Shown in pieces: positions 1 through 11,959 of a DNA stretch of 54,897 nt. This stretch comes from Paramarasmius palmivorus (Eukaryota > Basidiomycota > Agaricomycetes > Agaricales > Marasmiaceae). The stretch is from NCBI GenBank assembly GCA_037176845.1, contig JAYKXP010000229.1, forward strand, positions 1-54,897, given 5' to 3'. The position numbers and the translations under genes are program-made. The notes under the pieces are model-generated. The model had not been told where the DNA came from. It saw only the letters and a program-made list of their open reading frames with translations, and made no database searches. How positions within the stretch are numbered: position 1 is the stretch's first letter; each line of letters starts with the position of its first letter.

Positions 1-3000
1 GGAGCATCCCATGGATTCCGGCACAAAAGGGGTCGGGGTCGTGTCGGTTGCCCCAGGCAGTCCAGAAAAACATTTCCAGGGTCCAGTCTGGATTTGTTTT
101 GGGATACATAGGTATGTCTGACCAGAAATAATGTTGAACATAAAAGAGAAATTACATAAAAAAAAAAAAAAGCCAAGCAGAAAACACCATGCTTTCCCTT
201 GAAGAGAGTTCCTTAACGCTAGTGCCCGCATTATTTGGTCCATACTAGAAACATGACGAGGAAGGTACCATTGAATTTAATAGGGCCCGGTGTATGATGA
301 ACGTGCCCATACCATAGACGAAGCTGAGAGACGTGGCTTGTTTTAAGTATACTATGTCAACGTTGAATAAAAATCGTGATACATACGTATATGTACCGTC
401 CCGTCACAGTGTTCCTGTGATAAATTCAATCGCTATAAACTATTTAGAATATCACATTTGTCAATAAACATGCTCCCTAACTTTTTTTCTCGCTAGCCAA
501 TCATTTTCGCGCTGTCATGCAAACTAAACATTAGAATGATTATCGAAAACTCCCGTGAACTGTAACCATACCCCGGCTTCTTCACCTGGCTCTCGTCATC
601 CATGGTACATTCAATATTATATCGGACCTAACATATCTACATGATCTTGGAAAGTGGCATGTCACCATAAACACCAAATTTACGATAGTTTAAACGCCCA
701 TCAATCGCATTCCTACTCCTTGAAAGGCCCACTAGGAAGATTACTTGAAATAGACTGAATAACCAACATTATGACAAATGAGTACTTGAGGTACCTGCTT
801 CTAACTTGAAATCAGCGCCCTTGAACTCCCGACTATATTCACTATCCAACATAGAAGACCATTAATTTGGACAAAAATTAAGTGCTATACAATTGAGATA
901 CATTATACACACTTTACATTCCTTCAGGACCCGCCTGCCGCCCACCCATTACACCTTCAGTCACCAGTGGTAAACCTTCAGAGACCTGCCCTATGCTTTC
1001 CGATCGTGGGGTCCCCATTGCCAGCGGTCGTGAGTCCGGGTTATCACACAACCGGCGAGAAATCCATTCAAGTCTCTCCGTTATTCGACAGCAAACGTGA
1101 TCATGGGGTCCCGTCATAAGGAGCACCCGATCCACGCTGAAAGGGTAACTAACATGTGCAAGTCTACTACTATGCAGCATTACTTGGAGATTCACCCACC
1201 TGCCGTGACAATTGTCCGATAAAAGAGCGATACCCAACAAAACCGGAAAAGAGTCCCGCGCTTGACGACAGATAAGCAGTATACCGAAAATACTTGAATG
1301 GCAGCCAATGAAACTCCTCGATGAATCTGCACGTAAGTGTAAGAGTTCGTGACCACAACGACAAGCATTAGTCCGTTTTCATCAAATGACAGAAATGGGG
1401 GGGTCGTATTGTCTATTCAAATCTTTAATTACAATCTTGACAGTGGGCTAGATAGAGCTCCAGGCTTGGATAACTTATCAAGCAGACACATTGATACGCT
1501 GACTCGCTCATATAGCCCAAGTTCATATTTATGTGAATGAACAAACATATGGTCACTTACACTGGCTATCCACATATGCACGTGTTAAATGTGTCTAATA
1601 ACTGATCCATACGTTCACAGATCGGAAAGTGATAGCGGCGGCTCACGCTACCTGTCTAGCGAAAGGTCAATGCCGGAATTAGAGACCATAAAAACACACC
1701 GCAGAGCGTTTCAACCCGAGAACCCAATCCGTCGTCCAGTACCCTGTTTCTATGCATTCATTGATTAAGACCTAGACTCTACAAGCAAGGATTTCGATAA
1801 AAAAGTCAAAAGAAGAAGCGGCAGGTCATCATTGTACTGGGAATTTCAAGTTTAGGGTAGTCAATTTTACTCGAAGGGCAGAACCTTGCGACTTTGGCTA
1901 ATTCCGAAGTACTTGTTGAACAAGTCCGAACTTACAGTAATCATTTAGGACTACGAGGACCTGACTGTTAATTGTTCGTCAGAGGAGAATTGTAAAACAT
2001 CCATTGTATTAAAGAGTCCCACCAAAGCCATGACAAAACTCCCCTTCAACAGCAAAATCGATATTGGAACCGCTACTATCCTGAAGCACTCCATAATTCC
2101 GACGTGGCCTTTTTACCTGCATTTGGAAGTACTCGGCGTCTTGATCATCGATGTAGCTTTAGGTGATGAAGTCTTTACCGACTCAGATCTGTCAAGACGA
2201 CCGGGGTAACCACTGCCCAATTAACCTTTTCATGAAACCAAAATTACATAGACAAGGAACCATATTTCGCCACGCTTTTGAGGCTTTTTGATGGAAACCG
2301 AAAGCTAGGCGGCAATTAGATCTCTCCAGAATCGTCCATGCGTGTCCAATAAGGGTACCATATACGACACAGAAAGCTGAAATGTCCCCCAACTCGACAG
2401 AGTAAGAGGTTCTACATTGAGAATTTGCAGAAGAAAAACCGCACAATTCGGATTTAGTACAACAGGCTCTCGCACCTGACAACCTAACCCTAAGACGGGT
2501 TACTGTTAACATGAGGAGTGAAGCTGCAAAACAACGTTTCGATTTCAATGAACATCCGTGAGTGTTGAGCGCAAAATAGTTCTGTCTACGCTCAGCGCCT
2601 AACAGCGCCTAACCAGTTAGACCTGCTTGCGCCGATCCTTCCCTGCGGAACGGCTCAAACATGATTCCGGGAGTCGTGGAACTAATCGGTGGGGGACACC
2701 TTGCTCCAAAGATCCGCAAGTAATATCATGACCCTCCAGACCCCAAATAAAATGGTATCTTTCGTTGAATTGTATAGATGTTGATTCTGATTTTTATGTC
2801 GAGTAGAACCGCGGACTCTTCACTTCATGCGCAATGGATCGGAATCACCACCTCTGTTAGTGTACTATCGAACTGTTGTACGAAAGAAAAGAAACTCGTT
2901 ATGCGGTAACGATCATCAAATGTGAGCCGATTTGTGAACCATAACGAGTTACCTCCGACTATTTATGTCAACTTCAAGTCAACGGTTGTGTTCCCTCGAC

Positions 3001-3919
3001 TTGAGCCTTGCTTCTTCCTCTTCATCACATTTAAAACATACTTTCCATCTCAATGCTGGTATAGGATAACAAGTAATGTGAAACTGTAACATGTAAGTCT
3101 CATACTGAGTACTGTCTCGGAATGCAGACTATGTTTTGAAGAGTGGCTTGTTTCGTAGGTGTTTCGTTTCCTCATAACATAGAAATTGTCTTATTAACAG
3201 ACAGTGGATATAAACCTGACTTTCAGGCCGAGGGATACACCAAATTATCACTGGCGAACACACCATTCCACAGAACTTTCTACTCGATATCACCAGAACA
3301 ATTCATCACCACACTCTGCTATCGCCCCTTTCATCACCTTCTGAACGTGCATCATTATATCAATCATCCCATCACGTCTCGAAAACTGGAACTCAGTTTT
3401 CTCCAAGTTGCTGCCAGAGATGTACCATCCTCACGCGAACATGGCATACAATTTTCACGAAATCTTTTCCCGTCCGTAGTGAGGGTCCACCTCCTCGATC
3501 GCTCTGTCGCTCATAAAGTCGTTCGAACACGACGCAAATACCATCCATCCCCGGTCCCGAGAAAGTAGGAGCGAACAAATACTCGGAAGAGTCATTACCC
3601 TGATTCCTCCAAGCAATATCCACTTCTCCTAATCGACTTTCCTCGCTTACGCCGCGTGGCGCTCATTCTCAAGAACTTTTTGATGGGAGCTGACTAATTT
3701 TTCGACGATCATGACATTACATCCCATATCCTTACCAAGTTCGGAGCTTGATAACAACTCTCGTATAGCACAGAGAAGGATTTAAGGCCGTACAAGTACT
3801 CGATAAAAAGGTTTTGTAAAGTATTTGATAAGAACATCGGGCGAAGGGTCTATTGCCGTTTCATTAGGTACCTGAGGGACAAAAGGAATGCCCCGAAGGG
3901 TTCGAGCATGATTTGTTGA
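1..3919. other. No supported gene
   Basis: The open frames here are short and show no recognisable domain, no convincing exon chain and no membrane pattern. A run of about 13 A lies near 158-170. One copy of the dispersed motif GGGAATTTCAAGTTTAGGG sits at 1837-1866. The longest frame (3143-3568, plus) looks like chance. I cannot exclude a degraded gene. Confidence 0.5.
1837..1866. repeat. Dispersed motif, copy 1 of 3
   Basis: The core GGGAATTTCAAGTTTAGGG followed by GTCAATTTT recurs at 10408-10438 and 33739-33768. Read on the minus strand it gives a short open segment, LTYPKLEIP in the third copy, so it may be a conserved exon scrap rather than a mobile element. Its nature is unknown. Confidence 0.5.
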
Positions 3920-4231
3920 GTGCCTTGTGGGAGTAAGGAGCGTCTTCTGGTATTCGAACAGGACGCCTGGGAGGAGGAACATTCGAGTTGTCGCAATGGA
4001 GCTCTTCCGTCTGTTTATGAGGATGAAACGTTCAGCGACGACGAAGAAACTAGTGAAGGAGAGGAAGAAGAATTTTATGATTGCGAAGAGAAATATGGGT
4101 TTGATCACAGAGAAGAAATTACCTGGGCTACCTTGACACGCAGGAGATTCGTGCCGCCAGGGTTTACCAAAGCAGAGGCGAGTAGAATGCTAAAAATATT
4201 TCAAGGACCTCGTATTTGGCTATTTAGTTGA
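3920..4231 (+). CDS. Acidic hypothetical ORF (doubtful)
   Basis: This is a 103-residue open frame with a strongly acidic middle (EDETFSDDEETSEGEEEEF) and a basic-hydrophobic tail that ends at a stop. Its composition is less random than that of neighbouring frames, so it may be the last exon of a decayed gene. I found no upstream exon with matching splice sites and no known domain. The start ATG is arbitrary. The frame one base over is also open for 69 codons, which weakens the case. Confidence 0.2.
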   Translation: MPCGSKERLLVFEQDAWEEEHSSCRNGALPSVYEDETFSDDEETSEGEEEEFYDCEEKYGFDHREEITWATLTRRRFVPPGFTKAEASRMLKIFQGPRIWLFS

Positions 4232-4819
4232 ACTGTCTTCACTGTAGACATCTTCACTGTAGAGATTTCTATTTGTGACCATCATTCATTCATCTCGTCC
4301 AGAAGTACCCCCCGAGTCGGCTTAAAGCTTGAATTTCCTTCCTGAGCTTGATATTACAAACAAGTTCTTGACAAGTTCAAGTTGCTGATCATGGGATGAA
4401 TACGAGTTGGTGAGCGGTTACCTACTACTTGCACCCACTGGCAGCGTACAATTGATAGGAGAAGCACAAATGGGGTTTAGGGTACCATAAACGGTTAAAC
4501 GCTAAGCGCTAAGGCTTAAGCAATGGATACTAATAACAATCCAGACTTGACAACTTTTGGGAGCGAGTCAGGTTCAGGTTCAGGATCGAGCATACTAACA
4601 ACAATCGTGATAGCCACGATCATTTTATAGGAATACCTCGGGCACGGGGAGAAGTCGATAACAATCATGAAGTTTCAATTGTACTGCACTGCAAAACCTG
4701 TGCAAAACTAGAAGTTGATCGGCATACTAAATACCGGGTACATATGCGCTGGATAATACTATGAAAGGCACTCAGAAATTGTAAACGTCGACAAAAAGCT
4801 GCTTGATTGAGTGCTCGTA

Positions 4820-4897
4820 TTCCGTTACATGGAATAAAACCCTAGGCCTCGCGAGACTCTACAAGAGAGCAGCCACTACGCAGTGACGGATGACGGA
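4820..4897 (-). pseudogene. tRNA-Glu relic
   Basis: The plus-strand text starts with TTCCGTTACA and ends with TGACGGAATG. Both acceptor-stem ends of the intact tRNA-Glu gene at 5076-5167 are recognisable. In between, the T-arm (GGAATAAAACCCTAGG), the anticodon region and the D-arm (AGCCACTACG) survive only in part, with many substitutions and deletions. It cannot fold as a tRNA. It lies about 180 bp downstream of an intact copy on the same strand, so an old tandem duplicate is the simplest explanation. Confidence 0.7.
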
Positions 4898-5075
4898 ATG
4901 TTTCTCGCTCCTTGGCATGTAAGTAGAGGTATTAACTTTTTTCATTCGTGTATCCTGTACTATCGAGAAACCCAAAACCCAAAGTCATAAGAGAAGAGAG
5001 GCGGAGGAGGAAGGAAAAGGAAAACATAGACCATCGCCGCCTACATTCCGAAAAACCAGCTCCAGTGGAGAACAT

Positions 5076-5167
5076 TTCCGTTACAGGGAATCGAACCCTG
5101 GGCTATCGCGACTCCTGATCTCTCGTCTCATGAGAGGCGATAATGTTAGCCACTACACCATAACGGA
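5076..5167 (-). tRNA. tRNA-Glu(CTC) with 20-nt intron
   Basis: The 7-bp acceptor stem is TCCGTTA/TAACGGA with discriminator A. The A box TGGTGTAGTGG and B box GGTTCGATTCC match pol III promoters. The anticodon stem ATCGC/GCGAT closes a loop with CTC, read as Glu (GAG). A 20-nt intron follows A37, the canonical eukaryotic position. A T5 run about 20 nt downstream on the minus strand is a likely pol III terminator. It lies 235 bp beyond the stop of the decayed membrane gene at 5403-6800, the same arrangement as at 47.7-47.9 kb. Confidence 0.93.
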
Positions 5168-5402
5168 GTTTACACCTTCGATTACCCCCGTGCCACCTTG
5201 GTTTTTATTACTCAAGGGTAAAAATGGCAGGTACTTAGTTATTAAGTACTTCAAGGGTTTTCATTCGTACTCTAGGAAAAAAGTTCCGGATATTCATAGG
5301 TATGGCGTAAGTAAAAACATAAAAGAGTACAGAAAAAAGAGTCAGCGTCAATAAACGATCCGCCGTTGGTACACTGAATAAAACGTCTCATTTTCAATCC
5401 CT

Positions 5403-6800
5403 CTACTTTGCACCACTCCCTTCCCCTGCTCCCCCAGCACCTGCACCTTGAACATCCCTACTCGCATCCGCATCACCTAAAGCAGGCAACAGTGACTCAT
5501 AAGTCGGTGGAATCTCATTCCTCGCAGATCCTGCATCTGTATGTAGCAATGGCCCCTCGGCGAGGTATGTATGGTGTTGTTCACCAAACTCCCCATCCGG
5601 ATTCGCTACCGCCAACCTCTGCTGATGTTGTTGGTGTTGAGCCGAAGCCGATCCAGATGGTTGAGAGCAATTCGACTGGGATTGTAGATCGGATGGCGCA
5701 GATGTCAACGTGCACATCCTACTTCCATTCGGCGAGCGCTGTTGTAGTACGTATACGACGAAGGGCCATACGGTGCAGGTTAGTTAGGGAGGTGTTGTGG
5801 GACAGGCATACCCCCTGCAAATCCACCGTAGGCTTCGCGTTCTTTCGCAAGCCGCCCGGGGGACATCCCCGCTCCAACACCGCCGATATGCGACAGGACA
5901 CCATGCTAGGTGCAGTCATCGGCAGAGAAGGCTCAGGGGACGGGCGTCATCCACCCCCTGCACCTGTTATAGCACCTGCATAACGGCTATCGGTCGTAGT
6001 CGGTGACTGAGGCGGCGGTCCGTATGGATTGGGGACGGTTGTTTGGCTGGGGTGTGGGGAGTGTTCATGGCCTGGAGCGAACAAGGGGTATGGTGAAAAG
6101 ACGCCTCCGCCGATGGAGGTAGCGTTAAGTCGACCGTCCATACCGTCGTCTTCGATGTCGTCGATGGGAAATTGGGGGAGTGTTGGCGTGCCTGGGGGAT
6201 CTCGTCGGCCTGTTTTGGTTTCACGTCGTTAGGACCGCCTCAAATAAGGAAAAAGAAAGGAAGGAAGACACACTTAAAACACCCCCACCACCGGGCCTCT
6301 GACTCATGCGAGACTCATCATCCCTCCATGTGAAGAAACAACCCTATCAGGGTCAAAATTCCCATCAAACTACTCGATAGCTTTCCATAGTCTCCACCTC
6401 GAGGATAACTAGACCAGCGACACCGCCTACGAGGCTGATATTGTGTTATCGTTATCCGATGAGGAACTGGCGTTGGATGCGGCGAGGTGACGACAGTCGC
6501 TGTAGAGTCGTACTGACTTCGACTACTGTTGTTTGGGTCTGTCTGGGTTGGTGATACTGCATTGATGTAGTGTGTGAATGGTTATGAACAAAAAAGAGAG
6601 AGAGGAAGGGACGTACACGGTAGTCACCTGCGTAAAAGTCGTGTGTTGAGTCGTCAATGTACTCTCCGTGCTTTTTTCTGTCGTCCAAGGAGATGTAGTC
6701 TCGCTGCCGCTGCCCGTTGATGTTACCATTTCCATTACCGATGTTGGTATCTGTAGGAGGCCGGACAATGTCGGTGCAAGTCTACCAGCGCTTGGGTAGA
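5403..6800 (-). pseudogene. Decayed copy A of the membrane-protein gene at 46.0-47.7 kb
   Basis: Minus-strand segments match the 46001-47717 gene in order: STESTLTTQHTTFTQVTTV near 6610-6660, the Gly/Pro-rich tail GGGVFSPYPLFAPGH near 6050-6110, and the C-terminal ANPDGEFGEQHHTYLAEGP with IPPTYES near 5430-5620. The pieces lie in different frames and a stop codon (TGA) falls near 5945, so several frameshifts separate them. It cannot make the full protein. It keeps the parent's spacing to a downstream tRNA-Glu, so gene and tRNA were duplicated together in inverted orientation. Its 5' end abuts the DUF6534 remnant starting at 6809, as copy B does. Confidence 0.8.
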
Positions 6801-6808
6801 GTTTGTAG

Positions 6809-7924
6809 TCACGAGGCGGAGTTCCAATGCCTCATGCCGGAGTGTGCCGAAGGTGATATCATCGATTACGGTCTAGACCTTTGAATTTTCATTTTCTCTC
6901 GAGCCTCAGCTCGGTTCCTTCATGATTCCCTTTTAGGTACCATGATAGATACTATCGTGAGTCGACAGTGAACTAACTCTGGGCCTCAGAATACTGATTT
7001 GCATGATACTGGAAGCCACGCTGGCCTTTCTGTGACGATATTGGTCTCACATACTAATAGGGAACTCAAAAACGATGTAATCATGTCGTTACTATTGTCT
7101 GCAGCAGACGACGAGTTATCAGAATCATATAACCCGTTTGCCAGTGCCGACTTTGATCTTGCAGTAATGCAAACCAATCATCTTCTGTCGATGAGCTGTC
7201 GCTGTTGTTGGACACATCGAGCGCCCAGTTCCAGTTTGTTCGCATCACAGTGATACTCACAATGCTGGGCAGACAACCGTACCGTTGACAGTACGCGAAA
7301 AGCTCGACCTGGGAGAAGTAATGAGCCAACCTCTAGATAGCTATACGCCACATCGCTCTTCTCCACTTTGCGGGTCTATCAGCGTGACCATTTAAACGAG
7401 CGTCGATACGGCATCGCCCTGTTGTGACACCCACGATATTGGTTCATACCTACCTTCTATTGACGATGAAATGGCTGAGCTACACATCTAGCGTTTGACT
7501 GAACTCGGTAAGTGATGCTTTTCCCATCACATTGACAGACCAAACGACAAGCCACCTTGACCCGACTCTATCACGATCAACAGAGGTAGCATCGGTAGCC
7601 TTGGACTCTCTATCTTCCTCCCGCGCGCAATATCCGGATAATTCACTACTATATCACCTATTATGGCTCTCTCATCTCGATATTGGTGATACTTTCGGAG
7701 TGCTTTTAATACGGGTCATTATCTCGTCTTGGTACGTATCATTCCTCTGCTCGTATGTTATTGATCAATGCACATCTCCAGTTTCTACGGTGTCACATGC
7801 CTTCAAGCCTGGTCGTATTTTCGGAACTATAATGATTACCTTTTGATTTGAATTGTGGTTAGTCCAGTGCACTCTACGCTACTCAACCGATGGCATTTTT
7901 TCACAACTAGGTCTTCTGTCTCAT
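6809..7924 (+). pseudogene. DUF6534 gene remnants (tail of one gene, head of the next)
   Basis: Exon-sized pieces match the intact DUF6534 genes at 26.9-37 kb. An 18-nt exon 6 equivalent lies at 7273-7290 (TTVPLT), followed by degraded exons 7-10. Then comes a 5' end: exon 1 near 7663-7733 with a 2-nt deletion after its ATG, exon 2 at 7782-7857 (FYGVTCLQAWSYF) and the 14-nt exon 3 at 7911-7924. Nothing matching exon 4 follows. The order, 3' part of one gene then 5' part of another, indicates a collapsed tandem array. Related units lie at 14.45-16.26 kb and 22.77-25.7 kb. Confidence 0.75.
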
Positions 7925-8402
7925 GTCTGTTCTTATGTTCTCATCGCAAGGATGACTTGGAGCCCAGCTCCGACCAGCGCAGACACAAGACAGACTGAAC
8001 AGAGATACCATCCAGAGTGTACTAGCGTACCAAAGCCATTTTATAGTCTCCGAAAAGAGCATGGATAACAGTATAATCATCATTTTCATTAGAGCATATC
8101 TCTTGTGCTTTTTTTTCGTGGTTCTTGGACTTTGCCGTTCAAACCAAGGCCAAAATTATCATTACGGAGCTTCGTCGGCAAGGGTCGAAAGTCAAAAAAA
8201 GGCAAGACAGATATGCTCTATTTGGAAGGAGCGTTCCCGAGAGACACAGCTTGTCATGATGATAAATAGCAATATTTAGTGGTATCATCGCTGATGTTTT
8301 GACTAGATGTTGTAATATATGACATATAGAAGCCCATGGTTGTCTGCCAAGTCTTTGCAGTTTTAAGGTGGTAGTGAATATTCGGGACAATAAAGTGCTT
8401 GG

Positions 8403-9847
8403 TTACTCCATTCCTCGGGTATCGGCGTAGGGAGGTGGTAGCTCGTGAACACAATCTAGACCAGAATCTTGGTGCTGAATAGTCACCCCCGCTTCTTCCG
8501 CTCTCGATTCGCTGATGACCTGCCGGGTGCCATGATGTGCCGATAGCTCTTCTACTGTGTGACTATCCATCTTGGCATCCATAGAAGTGGGATTGTCCAT
8601 AAATGGTGATACTAAACCTGCAGGCGGTATACCCTGTGATCGACGCTGTTTATAACGCCTAAAGCACCAAAAGGCAGATGTAATAATGACCACAAGCACA
8701 CAACCTCCAACCACGATTCCTATAATCGTCGAAGTCTTTATTGGTGCATGCTGAGAACCCTGTCTCGATTCTTGTGTAGGGTCAGGCGGATTTGCATCCT
8801 GAGGCCCCTGCTCTCCAAAACCAGGAATATCAGAGGCTGACCCGGAGGCGCTCTCTGAGCCTGGACACGTCGTGTTACGACTCCCGTTGGTGTTTACAGA
8901 CGGTGTGCCGTGAGCGTAACGGCCTGTCCTATATCCAAAATGTTATACTCCCTGTAAAATTTCAGAAGAAATAGCCTCACGAATCAGACACAGCAGCTTG
9001 AGAGAAAATAAGTACATCTTGAATGCTTAGTCACTTTAGAGACATCATGGGCGTACCGACAAGAATGGATCCAGGACTTGCTCGATTTATATACACATAT
9101 CCGTCATCAGTGGGACCCATCGTAATATTCGTCAAAGCGGGAGAGCTAGGCGGGAGTAGAGTTAAATTATAGGGTTTGACTCCTCCGCTAATTCGTATCC
9201 CCCACGGCTCGCACGTCTGGATGTCATTTGTTGCATTGGAGACGATAGTAAAGTCTGTAGGTATATCTGCATTTTGGAATGTGCAATTGGGGTCACCAGC
9301 TTTGACGATTTATTGAGAATATAACGACAGTAATGCTTTTCATGAACGCACCTTCAACGGAGACTTGCGGCCCTGTGCCACCTGCGGTACCTTGCGAATC
9401 GACGACGCTAAGGATAAGAACTTTTCCTGATTTGCAGGGATGCTCAGTCAAAACCAAACCTAAAGCGTAGCTACCGCTTTACCTGCTGCATGATTCACAG
9501 TCCACTGTAGATTGTTTGGGTCGATCCCTAGCGAGCTGATTTTGGGTGTACCTCCGAGCTCGTACGATATCATGTAATACGGTGCAACGCCGTAGGAAGA
9601 ATCGGAGGTGTCAAACGATTCAACAACGATTGAGTGAGTCGAACATGGAATCATAGTGTCCAGCTCTTGTCTCTGAAGTACATAGGTTTAACGTTATATG
9701 TGAGGTGCAGAACATTACAGCACATACGTTCGATTCCGAAAATTTCCATAAAAACCCCTGGGTTTTTTGAGTCCTTGTACCGGGGATGGCTAGAAGGGTA
9801 ATTAATGCAGAAAAAAGAGCAGGGATGGACGATGAGAAGGTCGCCAT
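8403..9847 (-). CDS. Secreted/single-pass membrane protein, 389 aa, 6 exons
   Basis: I traced complement exons 9728-9847, 9483-9672, 9352-9426, 9057-9299, 8981-8996 and 8403-8928. They total 1170 nt and stay in frame, with GT-AG introns of 51-60 nt. Residues 1-26 form a hydrophobic signal peptide (FSALITLLAIPG). The ectodomain has conserved-looking segments (VAPYYMISYELGGTP, VDSQGTAGGTGP, CTFQNADIP) and N-glycosylation sequons. A Ser/Gly/Pro-rich linker leads to one membrane helix (GIVVGGCVLVVIITSAFW), then basic residues FRRYKQRR and a cytoplasmic tail ending near LPPPYADTRG, a PPxY motif that could bind WW domains. The architecture resembles an expanded group of Agaricomycete surface proteins of unknown function. 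The 16-nt fifth exon is unusual. It appears intact, unlike most of the window. Confidence 0.85.
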
Positions 9848-10945
9848 TGTGGGAAAGCGAAAGAGACTCTGTCTGGGGACTGAATTCGGTGCGATGCTTG
9901 ATGTTGCTGGTTCAAGTCGACCCGGTTATGATAAGTTACCGTTATGTACCTTTTTTTTATCAGGCACTGAGAGCCTTGCGTGATTACGGGGACATGTGCC
10001 GGAAGACGCTCTCAGGCTAGTCATCCCGTCACCCTGCGGGTATCAAGCTCCAAGGTGCATCATACCATTTCTAGTACCGGTGTTGGTGTTGGCAATGAGT
10101 AGGTAATTTCAGTGAAAGTTCACACTGCAGGGTTGATCAGATTTCTGTTTCTGTCTCCATTTCTCAAGAAATTGGGGTAACACCAAGGATGAATCTAGCA
10201 TCCGACGGTATCTTGTAAGAGCTTAAGGAAGAAGTGCCAATGGCGATTCCGGCCTCATGCCGGAGTAGGCTAAATAACATTAGGAAGACAACACTATTGA
10301 TACATTGAACCGCTCTCACCAGCATAGATCATACAAGCAGAGAATTCGGAACCAGTCAAAAGGTGAAGCCTGAGAACAGGAACCGAGGAGCGTCACCAGA
10401 ATTGCACGTGGGAATTTCAAGTTTAGGGTAGGTCAATTTCATGACGTATCCGACATCGTTTCTCTCCGGTTTCGCATCCTTCTAACCCAAAATCTACAAA
10501 TTATGAAAGCACACTCGACGGAGTCTCTTCTCCCAGCTCCCCAGAAACTATTTGGGAGATCAGGATCCGAAATCAAGAAGTATAGGTTCGTCGAAATCGT
10601 GATGTCGATTCTGGTTTTCCGGTAGACCGTGACTCAGATCACCACTGCTGGATCAAAAGTACATTGGTTAGACCTAGAACACGCCCCTCTTCAAAAGCCG
10701 TCCTGCACTTTGGCATCGTATCGATCACTACACGGACATCGCCGGGAACAATCCATTGATGGATACATTTATCACTAGCATAACAGCCGATTCAATGCTC
10801 ATCCGTGAAATTCCATTCCTACATCCCCAAGCGCCGGACCCCGGTTAATTACATCCCAAACAGACTCACAGATGCTATATTCTATAGTCCTCCCGTAAGC
10901 TAATCACTTTCTATTGATATTCGGGTCCGTTGTGGTTCGTGGTTC
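9848..10945. other. Intergenic, no supported gene
   Basis: I see no exon chain here. It holds the second copy of the dispersed motif (10408-10438). Near 10270-10330 a stretch resembles 33286-33340 (minus-strand reading VQCINSVVFLMLF versus VQCFNNVIFLMFF), so this is probably duplicated and decayed 7TM-gene DNA. Confidence 0.45.
10408..10438. repeat. Dispersed motif, copy 2 of 3
   Basis: The same GGGAATTTCAAGTTTAGGG core as at 1837 and 33739, here extended by TAGGTCAATTT. The 120 bp to its left also resemble the DNA around 33290-33720, so the shared unit is larger than the motif. Confidence 0.5.
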
Positions 10946-11300
10946 GTGGTTCGGCCATCTACATATTCGGATAACTGGCGATTTCTAACTTCCATCTCTC
11001 TCTCAGCTTTGGGCATAGCTAGCATCGTGATGATGACCAAGGGGCAATTGGATACATCAAACTCTTCCAACGTAGCTCTTCTCGCAAAGGGTATCACATT
11101 GAATGATGGGTACCTGATTGGGAACGCTGCATTTAATGGGGTACTCACTCTATTGACTGGTATCACTCCCGATCAACGCTTGTCATGGTCTTGGTTTACT
11201 GAAGCTCTTTACAGCCGGACGTATATGGTGGATTATTCGTCAAGCAAGACAACTCATGGGTCAACGCATCAACTCAAAGTACCGGACTTCACCTGGCTTC
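10946..11300 (+). pseudogene. 7TM membrane-protein gene fragment
   Basis: Two exons are readable. The first includes LGIASIVMMTKGQLDTS and LIGNAAFNGVLTLLT. A GT-AG intron follows (GTATCACTCC to TTTACAG at about 11159-11215). The second reads (A)GRIWWIIRQARQLMGQRIN. TAGRIWWI is a hallmark of an abundant Agaricomycete 7TM family. Exons before and after were not found, so this is a fragment. A homologous, more complete but frameshifted copy lies on the minus strand at 49.2-49.8 kb, sharing intron as well as exon sequence. Confidence 0.65.
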
Positions 11301-11660
11301 CTGAATCCATCTTACTTGTGCATTTATATCATGTATCGCTCAGACTGGGGATAAAACCCCAAATTAGCGCCAATTCAATGTTCAACGCCCATCTAATGCA
11401 TACTGAATGATAGAGGCCAGGACGCTGCCAAAACTCCAACTACTTCGATCAGGAAGTAAGACCAAATAAGCAATACGGTAGTGGACTATCACTTTCAGGC
11501 TTATCATCGAGTCTCATTTTACGCTTTACATCCCTCGCCGTCGGAGGGGATAGCTGTGACATCTGGACTCTCTGACCAAGGTCTGATACACACGGGGTTT
11601 AAGCAAAAGGATGCGGAAATTGGATGAAGTACTGATAAAAAATTTTGTGATGACGAAAAT

Positions 11661-11752
11661 TGCGTTACAGGGAATCGGAACCCTGGGCTATCGCGCTCTT
11701 AGATAGGTGGTTGTTGATTGTGAGAGGCGATAATGTTAGCCATCATAACGGA
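11661..11752 (-). pseudogene. tRNA-Glu(CTC) pseudogene
   Basis: The exons align with the intact tRNA-Glu genes. Three lesions break it: an acceptor-stem change (TGCG for TCCG in the plus-strand text), an extra G in the T-arm (AATCGGAACC), and a 5-nt loss in the D-arm (GCCATCATAACGG). The anticodon loop still reads CTC, with a 25-nt intron. The downstream T run on the minus strand persists. It lies about 207 bp beyond the stop of copy B. Confidence 0.85.
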
Positions 11753-11959
11753 ATGAAACTCTTGCCTTCTTGCCTTGAACACGTCCAATGAAGAACTAGA
11801 CAGGTAGGTATCATTACTACATTTTTTCATTCGTACTCTAGAGAAAAGTGTTCATAGGGCGTAAGTAGAAGCGTAGCGCGTAAAAGAATTCGTACACAGA
11901 AAAGAGTTAAAAAGTCAGTAAAGTAACGATCGCGGTCGGTACACATAAATGTCCTTTTT

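Noticed and set aside
3143..3568. 141-codon plus-strand ORF
   Set aside because: No domain, no exon partner and a competing open frame on the other strand. It looks like chance.
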